Origin: Mesostigma viride
Taxonomy: Eukaryota > Streptophyta > Mesostigmatophyceae > Mesostigmatales > Mesostigmataceae
Assembly (NCBI GenBank): GCA_009746045.1
Contig: RPFO01000059.1
Location: forward strand, 2,117,716-2,181,715
Direction: 5' to 3'
DNA length: 64,000 nucleotides
The notes beneath the pieces were generated by a model, which was not told the origin of the DNA, ran no database searches, and worked only from the letters and a program-made list of their open reading frames with translations. The stretch's first letter is position 1; the number at the start of each line of letters is the position of its first letter. This document shows positions 23,201 through 35,658 of the stretch, one piece after another. The position numbers and the translations under genes were made by a program.

Positions 23201-26200
23201 AAAAGCCAACCCGGCGCTGGCGTGTGCTGTGCCAGATATTAACAGCCAGGATGGGTGGGGGCGTGTTCTTGAAGTATCGGGGGCGAACACTTGGGATCCG
23301 CCTCAGAATATCTCACACGGAAAAGGATGCGGCGTGCAAAACACAAGCAGAACCTCATGATGACTGCAGCCACAGCACTGGCGCTGGCGGGGACGTTGCG
23401 TGTGCTAGCAGCTGGTAGCAACGACTCAGCGTATATCAAAGATAATGTCAAGAAGCATACAGAGCAGCACAACAAAAGCATGCCCTGCTGCTGGCTCAGT
23501 TATCAGAAAAGTAACCAGGAACCAAGTTTTTGCGCACCTTGTTGAAGAACATGTGCATGATGCACGCGGGCAGGTAGGGCGCCTCCTGCGCCAACTTGAA
23601 GAATCCCCTGTAGTTGCCCTGCTGGTACAGCCTGCCGCGTGGAGGCGGTGGGGCACGAGATACCCATGATGTGTGGGGACATCAGCACATTGCATGTGCT
23701 CAGGATAGGTACCCAGGACCAGTCATGTACCCCTTCAATGCATGCTCAGGCAAGGCCCGGCCACATTCTTCCTCGCACTAGGGCGTGCTGCAAGCCGCGA
23801 AGAATGCAGCTTGACCAATTGAACTTGATGATGGCTGGCGCACATTCCCCCCCCCACCCCCCGCCCGCATGTTTCCCCTTGCGCCCCCTGCCAGCACAAT
23901 GTGCCACGTGCGACTCACCGCTGCGCCTTGAGGGAGAACTGGACCTCGGGGGATGCCAGCACATCGGGGCGCAGCCGCTTCCAGCCCAGCACCAGCTCGA
24001 CAGGGTCACTCTGCGTGTGGCGGGGTAAAAGTTGATGGAGATGATGGTAATTATGGTGATGGCGATGGTGATGGTGATGGTGATGGTGATGGTGATGGTG
24101 ATGGTGATGGTGATGGTGATGGTGATGGTGAAGAAGAAGAAGAAGAAGAAGAAGAAGAAGAAGAAGAAGAAGAAGAAGAAGAAGAAGAAGAAGAAGAAGA
24201 AGAAGAAGAAGAAGAAGAAGAAGAAGAAGAAGAAGAAGAAGAAGAAGAAGAAGAAGAAGAAGAAGAAGAAGAAGAAGAAGAAGAAGAAGATGATGATGAT
24301 GATGATGATGGTGATGATGATGGTAACGATGGAAAAAGTGATGATGGCGCTCATGATGTTGAGGATGGTGGCTTTGCAGAGAAAACACCAACCCATCGCC
24401 AAGCAAGATACGCCGCAACGGTGCCCACCTGCGATTGACAAGAGGAGCAACAGATGCCCGGGCTACGCACCCTGCCAGGTGGCCGCCGAATGACCATGAC
24501 CGCACGCAGCAAGCATCCACCACGTGGTGGTCACACGCGTGCCAGTCTCCCCCGCTACCGGCCCCCAGCCGATGCTCACCCCATGCATAGTGGCAACCAG
24601 GACATGAGCCGCATAATTCCGCAGGTCTTCATCCCAGCGCATTGCCCACACGAAGAGGTGGTTTGGCATGAGTTTTCTCATGCAGAGTGGCAATAAAACC
24701 CATCTACCCATCATGCGGTCATTCCGTTAAGCATACTGGCACCAGCAAGATAGGGTGATCTCCGCCCAGCAGACAGCCGCATTGCGCTGGACCAAGCTCG
24801 CCTGGTGCCGGCATTAAGTGCCTACTCCCACCCATCCTGCACCTGAAACACGACGCCTACGCCAAGTTTTGCGAAGCGCTAGGGGTGCCTACCGCGCAAG
24901 CACGCTACACATCTACACATGGTGACAGCAGAACGGGACCAAAATTCCATCAACCTGCATTTGACTACAGCAGCGCCAGCAAGGCAAGAACCACCAGCAA
25001 GGCATCCACTGGAAATATGTGCCTAGGCTGCGTGGCCGTGTGGCTGCGTGCTTACCCCCTCACCTTGTAGCGGCCGAAACTGTCCAGCTGCAGCAGGACA
25101 TGGTAGCAGCGGAACTCGGGTTCGCTGGCAAATGTGCACGTGGCCGCGTGGTCGTCGTACATCTGTCCGAGCGAGATGAGGCACTTGTTCAGCTGCTCAA
25201 TGTTCAGGTGGCTGTTGAAGCCGTCGATGTTGGCCGCGGTCGCCTTGTCCTCACAGAGCTCATGCTCCGCCAGGATCATGAAGCGCACCTGGTGCAGAGG
25301 GGGGGGTTGGGGGGTGGGGAGGGGAAAGGGCAGATGCAATGCCAGCAATTTAAATAAGATTAGCAGGAGCCGGGCGTGGGGACCCACGAGAGCGCTCGCC
25401 ACGCTTGAGATCCGCTCTCCATGTGAGGGGCGGGTGTGGGCCAGGTGACTGCCTACGGCAACTCGCTTCAACTCTGTATTTGGGGCAATACATGTTTCTC
25501 TGTGTGGCATGGGGCTTCCCCATACTGTGTGTGTGAGGGACAGGGACACCTTGGGTGAGGCGATTGTGCACATCCTCGGGTTCCCCTGTGGTTTAATGCT
25601 CGGCTACCGCAGCCCATCCATGGTCAGAGTAATAGCAGGCAATCACTTTTATGGATGAGAAAATACAATTCACCAAGTGTGTGCCCACCCACACACATTG
25701 ACAGAGCAGAAAACACCAGACTGTCCCCTCATTTTCTTGTCAGGCTTGGACCATCCCATCCCGGTATCCCACTCAAGTGTACACAACTGATGCACGGACC
25801 TATCTCCAAAACTATCAGACATTGCCCGGAAAAACATGCTTAGCTAAACATGTCAATCTTAACCAGGTTGCCGACAGTTCAGCTCCCACAGTGGACCACC
25901 GCCACTGTGCCTGCCGTGCCATTGCCATCAGCACCTCCGTGCTGCCTCCAAATCGCCACTGCCACAATCACCGCTACTTTCCTCCTCCCCACATCAGCTG
26001 CTGCTGCATTATGGCCCCGCCCCCGCCCCCCCACCATCCCCCCACCATCTCCTGCTGCTTCATCACCCACACAAACAGCCCTTCACCATCTGCTGCTGCA
26101 TCATTCCTCCCCCCCCCTCACCATCTGCTCGTGCATCGCGATCGAGTCCGCATCGAAGATGCTCTGCAGCGTCAGGTCCTGTCGCACGCTGCGCAGCCGA

Positions 26201-29200
26201 TCCCACAGGAACTTGTGCACGTCGCCAAAGCGGTACCGACCGTCGGCCATGAGACCAAACAGGTAGGCCATCGTGCGCTTGAGGACGGGCACAGGGCGCA
26301 CGTCAGCAGGGGTCACGTCCACCACCGTGCGCGTGTACTGGGATGTGACGGGTGGCCGCACCGCGCAGCATAGCAAAAAGGGTATAGGCAAGCATGAGGT
26401 CCTCTCAGAAGAGACAGCAGGGGTTTGCCCAGGATTCCTGCTCCTGCAGAGAACAAACTGCCTCAATCTCCAACCCTATCTGTATTGGAGTGTGACCCTT
26501 TAATAGCGCCAAGCACGAGTGCTTGCAGCAGCCCCCCTGCTGCCACCTGCTAGTAAACATCGCCTGGCACTTGTGGTCCTGTACACAAACCAGGTAAGGC
26601 TTGAGGCATCCTCATGCTTGCATGGATTATCCCAAAAACAAAACTAGGGGGTATTCACATGCTCACGATGCCACCACCCCCACCGCTGGCACCCATCACC
26701 GCCCTAACAACCAAACAACCAGCACAGACTGGACCGTCCTATAGCCTATAGCCTAGAGCTTATAGCCTATCACCTGCAGCGCACCTTCTTGACAGCGAGC
26801 TGCGCGTTTGTCTGGTCCACCATTCCTGGCAGGCGCTCGAAGGAGGAGAGGTCGCCCGTCCGTACGCGCCGCTCGCGCTCCGCCTCTGTTTGCAGAGGGG
26901 AGCATAAGAAAAGGGCAGCAGGCAGCAACGACGGCACCATGATGAAACAGAAGCAGGCAGCAGCGGCAGCATGTCGCATCAGCAGGCATAGGCTGGTCAT
27001 GTCAGGGGGGGAGGCAAGGAGCAGGGACACCCTGTGAGGAGCAGCAGGGACAAGGGATAGAAGCGAGAGGGACGCAACGGAAGGGACACTGGAGTGAAGA
27101 TGCAGCGGAAAAGGAGGAACTGGCACGGAACAAATGGTTTGCAACGCCAGTGTGGGGCGTGGCCAGAACCGTAGCTGACAACATATACTACGTGAGAAGC
27201 ATAACACCAAGGCGCTTCCAGCACAAACAGGACAACAAGAACATGCCACAATGCAAAAGACGGGGGAGCCTCAACCACAGACGACATGTCTTGTTTGTTG
27301 GTGCCGAAAAAACAACCCCCTCCTGCTGACACCTCGAAAACAAACGCCTCCTGCTGATACCTCGAAAACAAACCCCTCCTGCTGATACCTCGAAAACAAA
27401 CCCCTCCTGCTGATACCTCGAAAACAAACCACTCCTGCTGATACCTCGAAAACAAACCACTCCTGCTTATACCTCGAAAACAACCCCCTCCTGCTGATAC
27501 CTCGAAAACAACCCCCTCCTGCTGATACCTCAAAAACAAACGCCTCCTGCTGATACCTCGAAAACAAACCCCTCCTGCTGATACCTCGAAAACAAACGCC
27601 TCCTGCTGATACCTCGAAAACAAACGCCTCCTGCTGACACCTCGAAAACAACCCACTCCTGCTTATACCTCGAAAACAAACCACTCCTGCTGATACCTCG
27701 AAAACAAACCCCTCCTGCTGATACCTCGAAAACAAACCACTCCTGCTGATACCTCGAAAATAAACCACTCCAGCTGACACCTCGAAAACAACCCACTCCT
27801 GCTTATACCTCGAAAACAAACCCCTCCTGCTTATACCTCGAAAACAAACCACTCCTGCTGATACCTCGAAAACAAACCACTCCTGCTGATACCTCGAAAA
27901 CAACCCACTCCTGCTGATACCTCGAAAACAAGCCCCTCCTGCTGATACCTCGAAAACAACCCCCTCCTGCTGATACCTCGAAAACAAGCCCCTCCTGCTG
28001 ATACCTCGAAAACAACCCCCTCCTGCTGATACCTCGAAAACAACCCCTCCTGCTGATACCTCGAAAACAAACCCCTCCTGCTGATACCTCGAAAACAACC
28101 CACTCCTGCTTATACCTCGAAAATAAACCCCTCCTGCTGATACCTCGAAAACAAACCCCTCCTGCTGATACCTCGAAAACAAACCACTCCTGCTGATACC
28201 TCGAAAACAACCCACTCCTGCTTATACCTCGAAAACAAACCACTCCTGCTGATACCTCGAAAACAAACCACTCCTGCTGATACCTCGAAAACAAACCCCT
28301 CCTGCTGATACCTCGAAAACAAACGCCTCCTGCTGATACCTCGAAAACAAACCACTCCTGCTGATACCTCGAAAACAACCCCCTCCTGCTGATACCTCGA
28401 AAACAACCCCCTCCTGCTGATACCTCGAAAACAAACCCCTCCTGCTGATACCTCGAAAACAAACCACTCCTGCTGATACCTCGAAAATAAACCACTCCTG
28501 CTGACACCTCGAAAACAACCACTCCTGCTGATACCTCGAAAACAAACCCCTCCTGCTGATACCTCGAAAACAAACCACTCCTGCTGATACCTCGAAAATA
28601 AACCACTCCTGCTGACACCTCGAAAACAACCCCTCCTGCTGATACCTCGAAAACAAACCACTCCTGCTGATACCTCGAAAACAAACCCCTCCTGCTGACA
28701 CCTCGAAAACAAACCCCTCCTGCTGATACCTCGAAAACAACCGCCTCCTGCTGATACCTCGAAAACAAACCCCTCCTGCTGACACCTCGAAAACAAACCC
28801 CTCCTGCTGATACCTCGAAAACAACCCACTCCTGCTGATACCTCGAAAACAACCCCCTCCTGCTGATACCTCGAAAACAAAACCCTCCTGCTGATACCTC
28901 GAAAACAACCCCTCCTGCTGATACCTCGAAAACAAACCCCTCCTGCTGATACCTTGAAAACAACCCCCTCCTGCTGATACCTCGAAAACAAACCCCTCCT
29001 GCTGATACCTCGAAAACAAACCACTCCTGCTGATACCTTGAAAACAACCCCCTCCTGCTGATACCTCGAAAACAACCCCCTCCTGCTGATACCTCGAAAA
29101 CAAACCCCTCCTGCTGATACCTCGAAAACAAACCCCCTCCTGCTGATACCTCGATACCCCGCGCCCAACCCACCTGGGCACATGTCGGCGCACGTGCCCA

Positions 29201-32200
29201 CCAGCATCTCGATGGATGCAAGGTCCAGCTTGACCCCCTGCCGACCCTCGCCCTCGTCCTCGCCACTCAACAACTCCCCGATGTCCCCCCCTGCGCCCCG
29301 CTTGCCCCTGCCGCCCCGCTCCCCTTTGGCAGGCCAAGCGCCACCTGGCAGGGAGATGCCGGCCGAAGCTCCCTCGGCATCCTCCCCGTCCCCCCGCCGT
29401 GGCCCGGACCCAAACACATGTTTGGCCGCGTCGAAACCAGCTCCCGCGGCTCCACTGGCCCCTGATGCCCTGTCTGCTGCAGGGGGCGTCGCCAGCTGGA
29501 ACCGCTGCGCCCTCTTTGCGCGCATGCCCTGCTCGCTCGGCTCGGCTTGTTCTGCGGGCGACTGTGGCCGCAAGGAGCCCAACGCAGCCGCAGCAAGCAG
29601 GGGGCTCGTGGGCTGCAAGGATGGCGGCGCCGGCGATGGCACCAGGGGCTGCGCTTGCGTTTGGGCTTGTGGCTGTGGCTGTGGCTGCTGCGATGGCGGC
29701 TGTGGCTGCTGTTGCTGCTGCAGTGGCTGTGGCAGTGGAAATGGTTGTGGCAGGGATTGTGGCTGCAGGTGTGGCGGCTGGACTGTTTGTGGCGGCTGCT
29801 GCTGATGTGGCGGTGGCTGGAATGCTGAGAATGGCTGTGTCGGCGCTGTGAAACCAGCGCCCCAGGCATGCAACGTTGGTGCCGGCAACGGCGCCTCTGC
29901 CTGTGGCTGCCCCTGCACGTGCGGTTGCTGCGTCCCTGGCAGCGACTGCGGTGGTGGTGTCGCAAAGGCCGGTGCAGGTGTCCCAAATGCCGGCGCGTTT
30001 GTCCCAAATGCCGCCGGCGGTGTCCCAAATGCCGGCGGTGGTGTCCCAAATGCCGGCGGTGGTGTCCCAAATGCCGGCGGCGGTGACACAAATGCCGGTG
30101 CAGGTGTCCCAAAGGCTGGGTTTGCCACTTGCTGGGGGGCGAACGGAGAGGCTAGCTGCGGCCGTGGCTGCTGGAACGGGAATAGCGGGGGAGGTGTTGC
30201 TGCTCTGGCATGGGCTAGTGTTGCCCCTGGAAGGGTAAAGACAGCAGGCAAGCATAAAGAGAGCGAGTGCACAGCAGTGCCGTGCCAGGCATGGAGTTGG
30301 GATCAAGGCAACAGGCAACAACAACAACCGCAGCAGGTGTGCCAGCTGAGTTAGGTTAAATAGTGCCGGAACCTTTTGCCCACTGAGGCAAATCGGTCCG
30401 TCACACTATTTTGCCCGGAATAACCACGTCCGAGCACCCAAGTAAATTCGGCCGAATTTACTTGGGTGCTCGGACGTGGTTATTCCGGGCAAAATAGTGT
30501 GACGGACCGATTTGCCTCAGTGGGCAAAAGGTTCCGGCACTATTTAACCTAACTAAAACCTGGCCTCGTGGAGGGTGGGTTGAATATGAGATATCCGCCT
30601 GTGCCACTGAGCACGCAAATGTAAATGCGCCGGAGCTGTCCGGATTCGAACCCCTGACCTCCAAGGTCCACAGGTTTTAGTTAGGTTAAATAGTGCCGGA
30701 ACCTTTTGCCCACTGAGGCAAATCGGTCCGTCACACTATTTTGCCCGGAATAACCACTTCCGAGCACCCAAGTTAATTCGGACGAATTAACTTGTGCACC
30801 TTGGAGGTCAGGGGTTCGAATCCGGACAGCTCCGGCGCATTTAGTGGTGCGTGCTCAGTGGCCCAGGCGGATGTCTCATATTCAACCCACCCTCCACGAG
30901 GCCAGGTTTTAGTTAGGCTAAATAGTGCCGGAACCTTTTGCCCACTGAGGCAAATCGGTCCGTCACACTATTTTGCCCGGAATAACCACTTCCGAGCACC
31001 CAAGTAAATTCGGCCGAATTAACTTGGGTGCTCGGAAGTGGTTATTCCGGGCAAAATAGTGTGACGGACCGATTTGCCTCAGTGGGCAAAAGGTTCCGGC
31101 ACTATTTAACCTAACTAGCTGCAAGGTCTAACATGTTCTGCGCAACACGCCACCAACCCACCATGATGACATCAGAAGTGTGATGAGACCAGCCATGCTC
31201 TCTGCATGCGTCGCAGAAACGTTCACCTTATGTGGGTTATGGCTACAGACTGAACACTCCATCCCCTACGCGCACATCCCTATCGCCCCGCAGAAACACA
31301 CACAAGCTGGGGCATCCAGCGGCGTGACCAGACGCGGTTCCTCCAGTCCACATGGCGTGCCCAAGGGCGAATGCCAATCTTCGTAAGCCATGGCATGTCT
31401 CCTAGACAAACGACTGTACGGTAGCAACTGCCACCTCATCACTGCGTGGGGAGGCCATCGCGAGACCAGCACACCTATGGACACGGACCCATCAGGGAGC
31501 GTTCCTGTGGAGTCTCTTACCTCATAATGCTGACAAGCTCACCACTAGCTTTCAGCAAGCTCTCCCCTAGCCTTCAGCAAGCTCTCCACTAGCCTTCAGC
31601 AAGCTCTCCCCTAGCCATCAGCAAGCTCTCCACTAGCCATCAGCAAGCTCACCACTAGCCATCGGCCATGGAGCCGCCGCGTCTCCGAGGGCTACCACAC
31701 ATGGGCACGCGCCTGCTGGCTAGCAATGGCCTGAGTCGCCAGAACACCCCCCTCCCTGCTGCGCCCATGTTCCCATCCACCACCACGTTACGACTATAAC
31801 CATCCACCACCACGCCACGGCCATAACCATCCACCACCACGCCACGGCCATAACCATCCACCGCCACGCCACGGCCATAACCATCCACCACCACCCCACG
31901 GCCATAACCATCCACCACCACCCCACGGCCATACTCATCCACCACCACGCCACAGCCATACCTGTTGTCCCTGCAGCCACCGCCTCTGTGGTGGGCGCCC
32001 CCTGCACCGCGCGAGGCTTGCCACCCTCCACCCTCCGCTGCTCCGCCAGCGCTGCGACCAGTGGTGATTCCTCCTCCTCCTCCTCCGCCTCCTCCTCCTG
32101 GGCTTCCACCTGCTTGCCTGCCGTTGCTGGCCGCCCCCCCAGCCGGCCCGCCATGCCCAGTGGCGCGCTTCTCGCAACGTCCCGCGTCGCGACCGCCTGC

Positions 32201-32657
32201 TTGGCCGCGCGGGAGAAGAGGCTGCTGTGCTGAGGCACCGCCCCAGGGCCACCCAGCCGCTGCCGGATGCTGGTATTGGCACTCGCAGGTGCCTCCCCCG
32301 AGCCAGCCAGCGGTGCCGTGGCTGCCTCCTGCCCTGCCGACGGGCCTGCTGCGGTGCCCAGCCGGGATAACACGTTCTTCTGCTTGACGCCGGCACGGCC
32401 CACAGCAGGGGGGGCATCCCCTGCAGCGGCCGGGCCCAGCCGCCCGCGCAACGGTGACCTCTTGGGTGGTGACCCGGCCACGCTTAATGTCGCCGCAGAT
32501 GTGGTGGGGGTCACAGGGGCTGTGAGTGTGTTCGCCGGAGGTTGGGCGTTGGTTGCTGGCCCAATGCCTGGCGCCAGGGCGGCGGAGGGGGGCAGCATGG
32601 CTTGCTGGAAGGGGAACAACGCAGGCGGGGCTATGGGGGATCCGGACGCTGGCGCAC
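17267..32657 (-). CDS. SAC3: SAC3/GANP-type mRNA-export scaffold (TREX-2 complex)
   Basis: Nine exons join in phase on the minus strand: 31962-32657, 29174-30226, 26785-26885, 26122-26337, 25064-25288, 23919-24010, 23538-23631, 22690-22782, 17267-22363, all with GT-AG introns (about 2,555 residues). Exon 29174-30226 has nucleoporin-like FG repeats (PAFGT) and ends in the SAC3 signature, completed across the splice as TCADMCPEAERERR. The next exons encode the SAC3/PCI-like domain: DVRPVPVLKRTM, SVRQDLTLQ, SPEVQFSLKAQ, QGNYRGFFKLAQEAPYL, CEHHGL, SSFVEAKRAL. The last exon is 5.1 kb and contains an Ala/Glu/Arg coiled coil and a Trp-rich helix (LKLAFWVWRRVVAV) where GANP binds centrin and ENY2, then a long GANP-like tail. 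SAC3 links transcription to export at the nuclear pore. The 5' end is not certain: exon 31962-32657 starts at an acceptor, so at least one exon lies upstream. Confidence 0.88.
24043..24312 (+). repeat. Intronic (GGTGAT)n-(GAA)~53-(GAT)n tract
   Basis: On the plus strand, GGTGAT-type hexamers (24055-24129) run into about 53 uninterrupted GAA triplets (24130-24289) and then GAT triplets. It lies in a SAC3 intron, ending about 30 bp before the acceptor of exon 23919-24010, so the transcript carries (UUC)n just upstream of the 3' splice site. Confidence 0.95.
27305..29154 (-). repeat. 28-bp minisatellite, about 66 units (MS1)
   Basis: The unit on the plus strand is TGATACCTCGAAAACAAACC plus CCTCCTGC, with one-base variants and a few 27-bp units. 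It fills most of the 2,288-bp SAC3 intron 26886-29173 and begins about 20 bp from the donor. All three minus frames are open through it because 28 is not a multiple of 3 and the unit lacks stops. The long repetitive reading frames here are therefore not evidence of coding. Confidence 0.95.
30349..31116. mobile_element. Compound foldback element with tRNA-derived segments
   Basis: Flanked by AGCTG direct repeats (30344-30348 and 31117-31121). Order: a perfect 206-bp palindrome with no spacer (30349-30554, arms of 103), a 124-bp tRNA-derived unit, one more 103-bp arm (30679-30781), an inverted copy of the tRNA-derived unit (about 30795-30910), and a second, slightly diverged 206-bp palindrome (30911-31116). 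The tRNA-derived unit contains a B-box-like GGTTCGAATCC. The termini read AGTTAGG ... CCTAACT. It sits in the SAC3 intron 30227-31961. No protein is encoded. Confidence 0.85.
31545..31668. repeat. 22-bp minisatellite, about 5 units
   Basis: CAGCAAGCTCTCCACTAGCC followed by TT or AT, repeated with small changes, inside the same SAC3 intron as the foldback element. Confidence 0.85.
31769..31961 (-). repeat. 27-bp minisatellite abutting a splice donor
   Basis: About seven units of CCACCACCACGCCACGGCCA plus TAACCAT. Read on the minus strand, the SAC3 donor (ACAACAG then GTATGGCTGTGGCG at 31962/31961) forms the first degenerate unit of the array. 27 is a multiple of 3, so the intron reads open from the exon as repeated WWWM/MAV peptides. 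Confidence 0.85.
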
Positions 32658-32667
32658 CTGATGCGGA

Positions 32668-34094
32668 GGGGCAAGGAGTGGACGGGTCGACGCAGGCAAA
32701 TGGAGTCAGAAGGTGGGGGGCAAGGAGTGGACGGGTCGACGCAAGCAAATGGAGTCAGAAGGTGGGGGGCAAGGAGTGGACGGGTCGACGCAGGCAAATG
32801 GAGTCAGAAGGTGGGGGGCAAGGAGTGGACGGGTCGACGCAGGCAAATGGAGTCAGAAGGTGGGGGGCAAGGAGTGGACGGGTCGACGCAGGCAAATGGA
32901 GTCAGAAAGTGGGGGGCAAGGAGTGGACGGGTCGACGCAAGCAAATGGAGTCAGAAGGTGGGGGGCAAGGAGTGGACGGGTCGACGCAGGCAAATGGAGT
33001 CAGAAAGTGGGGGGCAAGGAGTGGACGGGTCGACGCAAGCAAATGGAGTCAGAAGGTGGGGGGCAAGGAGTGGACGGGTCGACGCAGGCAAATGGAGTCA
33101 GAAGGTGGGGGGCAAGGAGTGGACGGGTCGACGCAGGCAAATGGAGTCAGAAGGTGGGGGGCAAGGAGTGGACGGGTCGACGCAGGCAAATGGAGTCAGA
33201 AGGTGGGGGGCAAGGAGTGGACGGGTCGACGCAGGCAAATGGAGTCAGAAAGTGGGGGGCAAGGAGTGGACGGGTCGACGCAGGCAAATGGAGTCAGAAG
33301 GTGGGGGGCAAGGAGTGGACGGGTCGACGCAGGCAAATGGAGTCAGAAAGTGGGGGGCAAGGAGTGGACGGGTCGACGCAGGCAAATGGAGTCAGAAGGT
33401 GGGGGGCAAGGAGTGGACGGGTCGACGCAGGCAAATGGAGTCAGAAGGTGGGGGGCAAGGAGTGGACGGGTCGACGCAGGCAAATGGAGTCAGAAGGTGG
33501 GGGGCAAGGAGTGGACGGGTCGACGCAGGCAAATGGAGTCAGAAGGTGGGGGGCAAGGAGTGGACGGGTCGACGCAGGCAAATGGAGTCAGAAGGTGGGG
33601 GGCAAGGAGTGGACGGGTCGACGCAGGCAAATGGAGTCAGAAGGTGGGGGGCAAGGAGTGGACGGGTCGACGCAGGCAAATGGAGTCAGAAGGTGGGGGG
33701 CAAGGAGTGGACGGGTCGACGCAGGCAAATGGAGTCAGAAAGTGGGGGGCAAGGAGTGGACGGGTCGACGCAGGCAAATGGAGTCAGAAGGTGGGGGGCA
33801 AGGAGTGGACGGGTCGACGCAGGCAAATGGAGTCAGAAAGTGGGGGGCAAGGAGTGGACGGGTCGACGCAGGCAAATGGAGTCAGAAGGTGGGGGGCAAG
33901 GAGTGGACGGGTCGACGCAGGCAAATGGAGTCAGAAAGTGGGGGGCACGGAGTGGACGGGTCGACGCAGGCAAATGGAGTCAGAAGGTGGGGGGCAAGGA
34001 GTGGACGGGTCGACGCAGGCAAATGGAGTCAGAAGGTGGGGGGCAAGGAGTGGACGGGTCGACGCAGGCAAATGGAGTCAGAAGGTGGGGGGCT
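32668..34094 (+). repeat. 49-bp minisatellite, about 29 units (MS2)
   Basis: The unit starts GGCAAGGAGTGGACGGGTCG on the plus strand, with few variants (AAGGT/AAAGT, CAGG/CAAG). It lies 11 bp upstream of the acceptor of SAC3 exon 31962-32657. All three plus frames are open through the array because the unit is stop-free and 49 is not a multiple of 3, giving long artefactual reading frames. Confidence 0.95.
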
Positions 34095-34683
34095 CGCAGG
34101 AACCAGCCGGGCCCGCGACGTTCTTCGGGATAAGATCCCTGACACAGCGTCGAGCCAGTCTTGTTGACATGCCGAGCCACCCTTGTGAGGCCTAGCAGAG
34201 AAGGCAGCCATGTCAGCAGCATGCCAATGATGCGATGTGCCAACAGCATGATGGGATCGCACACAGCAAGGGATAGGAATCGGGGCAATCAGGATGGGCG
34301 CGGCATGTGTATTATGAGCGTGCCACTCCTGCATTGAGTGGCCAACGTCCGCGGGCCTAGTAGTTCTTACATCAACCAGAGAGGAGGAAACATGGAACGT
34401 TGTGGCATCGGAAAGGAAGGATAAGAAAGGCTAACCCAAGAAAAAAACAGAATCGTGGAAAACATCTAAACATCAAGTCTAGATGCCGGCACCCAAAGTT
34501 TTCCTGCCATGCCCGCACCTGGTGCCGTCTCCTGGGCTGGAAAATCACCACCATGGGTCACCGCACCAGCGCCTGCAACGACATGTGTGGGTTTAGAACA
34601 AGCATTCACAGCGGGTTATCAGCCAGTAGCCAACAAGCGCGCAGCCACCTCTGCTTGCATGAGAAGCACCAAACGAGCCAGCC

Positions 34684-35217
34684 ATCATTCGATGCGCATG
34701 CACTTGGCAACTGCACCGAGAACTTGAACACAATTCGATGCGCATGCACTTGGCAACTGCACCGAGAACTTGAACACAATTCGATGCGCATGCACTTGGC
34801 AACTGCACCGAGAACTTGAACACAATTCGATGCGCATGCACTTGGCAACTGCACCGAGAACTTGAACACAATTCGATGCGCATGCACTTGGCAACTGCAC
34901 CGAGAACTTGAACACAATTCGATGCGCATGCACTTGGCAACTGCACCGAGAACTTGAACACAATTCGATGCGCATGCACTTGGCAACTGCACCGAGAACT
35001 TGAACACAATTCGATGCGCATGCACTTGGCAACTGCACCGAGAACTTGAACACAATTCGATGCGCATGCACTTGGCAACTGCACCGAGAACTTGAACACA
35101 ATTCGATGCGCATGCACTTGGCAACTGCACCGAGAACTTGAACACAATTCGATGCGCATGCACTTGGCAACTGCACCGAGAACTTGAACACAATTCGATG
35201 CGCATGCACTTGGCAAG
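34684..35217. repeat. 46-bp minisatellite, about 11.5 near-identical units (MS3)
   Basis: The unit starts AATTCGATGCGCATGCACTT and includes GGCAACTGCACCGAGAACTT. I saw no sequence difference among full units, so it is recent or kept uniform by gene conversion. It lies in the gap between exon 32657 and the tentative exon at 35659. Confidence 0.95.
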
Positions 35218-35344
35218 AATGAACATGATTTAGGAAGCAACACAAAACGTATTTCCCATGAATTTCATGTGCCGCCATCCCCTCCACCAGAACTCGCCGA
35301 ACTTGGCCCCCCACCACGCGCGTTCAGCCCCCTCCCCGCAAACA

Positions 35345-35466
35345 TTGAGGGTCTAGGACACCGACATCAGTCCCCCCGACGTACCAGCGCCAACACCAGC
35401 AAAAATTGAGGGTCTAGGACACCGACATCAGTCCCCCCGACGTACCAGCGCCCACACCAGCAAACC
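35345..35466. repeat. 61-bp tandem duplication
   Basis: Two adjacent copies of a segment containing TTGAGGGTCTAGGACACCGA, differing at a few positions. Confidence 0.85.
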
Positions 35467-35658
35467 ATCATCCAGAACGTATCTTAGCCAAACCGGTTTC
35501 CTATCGACAACCGCAGACAGCTGTCCGGCGGTTGCATCGATGGGTTCCCCAACTCCATCCGTTCTATTGAGCATGTCAAACGGTACCATCGAAACCGTCC
35601 CCACCTCCGCCCATCAACACAGTTCCCACCTCAATCCATGTGCACGCCCCTTCCTCAC

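Noticed and set aside
23953-24438. Open frame encoding long runs of Glu, Lys or Phe
   Set aside because: It is the GAA.TTC microsatellite read in different frames, inside a SAC3 intron.
27002-29266. Long minus-strand proteins made of repeated FEVSAGG/RGLFSRYQQEG
   Set aside because: The 28-bp repeat has no stops and gives open frames in all three registers. Splice sites place it in an intron.
30800-30840. Functional tRNA gene in the foldback element
   Set aside because: A B-box is present, but the T-stem does not pair (AGGGG against CCGGA) and no acceptor or anticodon arm is found.
32267-34195. Three overlapping 480-640-residue plus-strand proteins
   Set aside because: They are the stop-free 49-bp minisatellite in all three frames, with no other coding support.
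34684-35217. CRISPR-like array
   Set aside because: The 46-bp units are directly adjacent with no variable spacers, and the DNA is eukaryotic.
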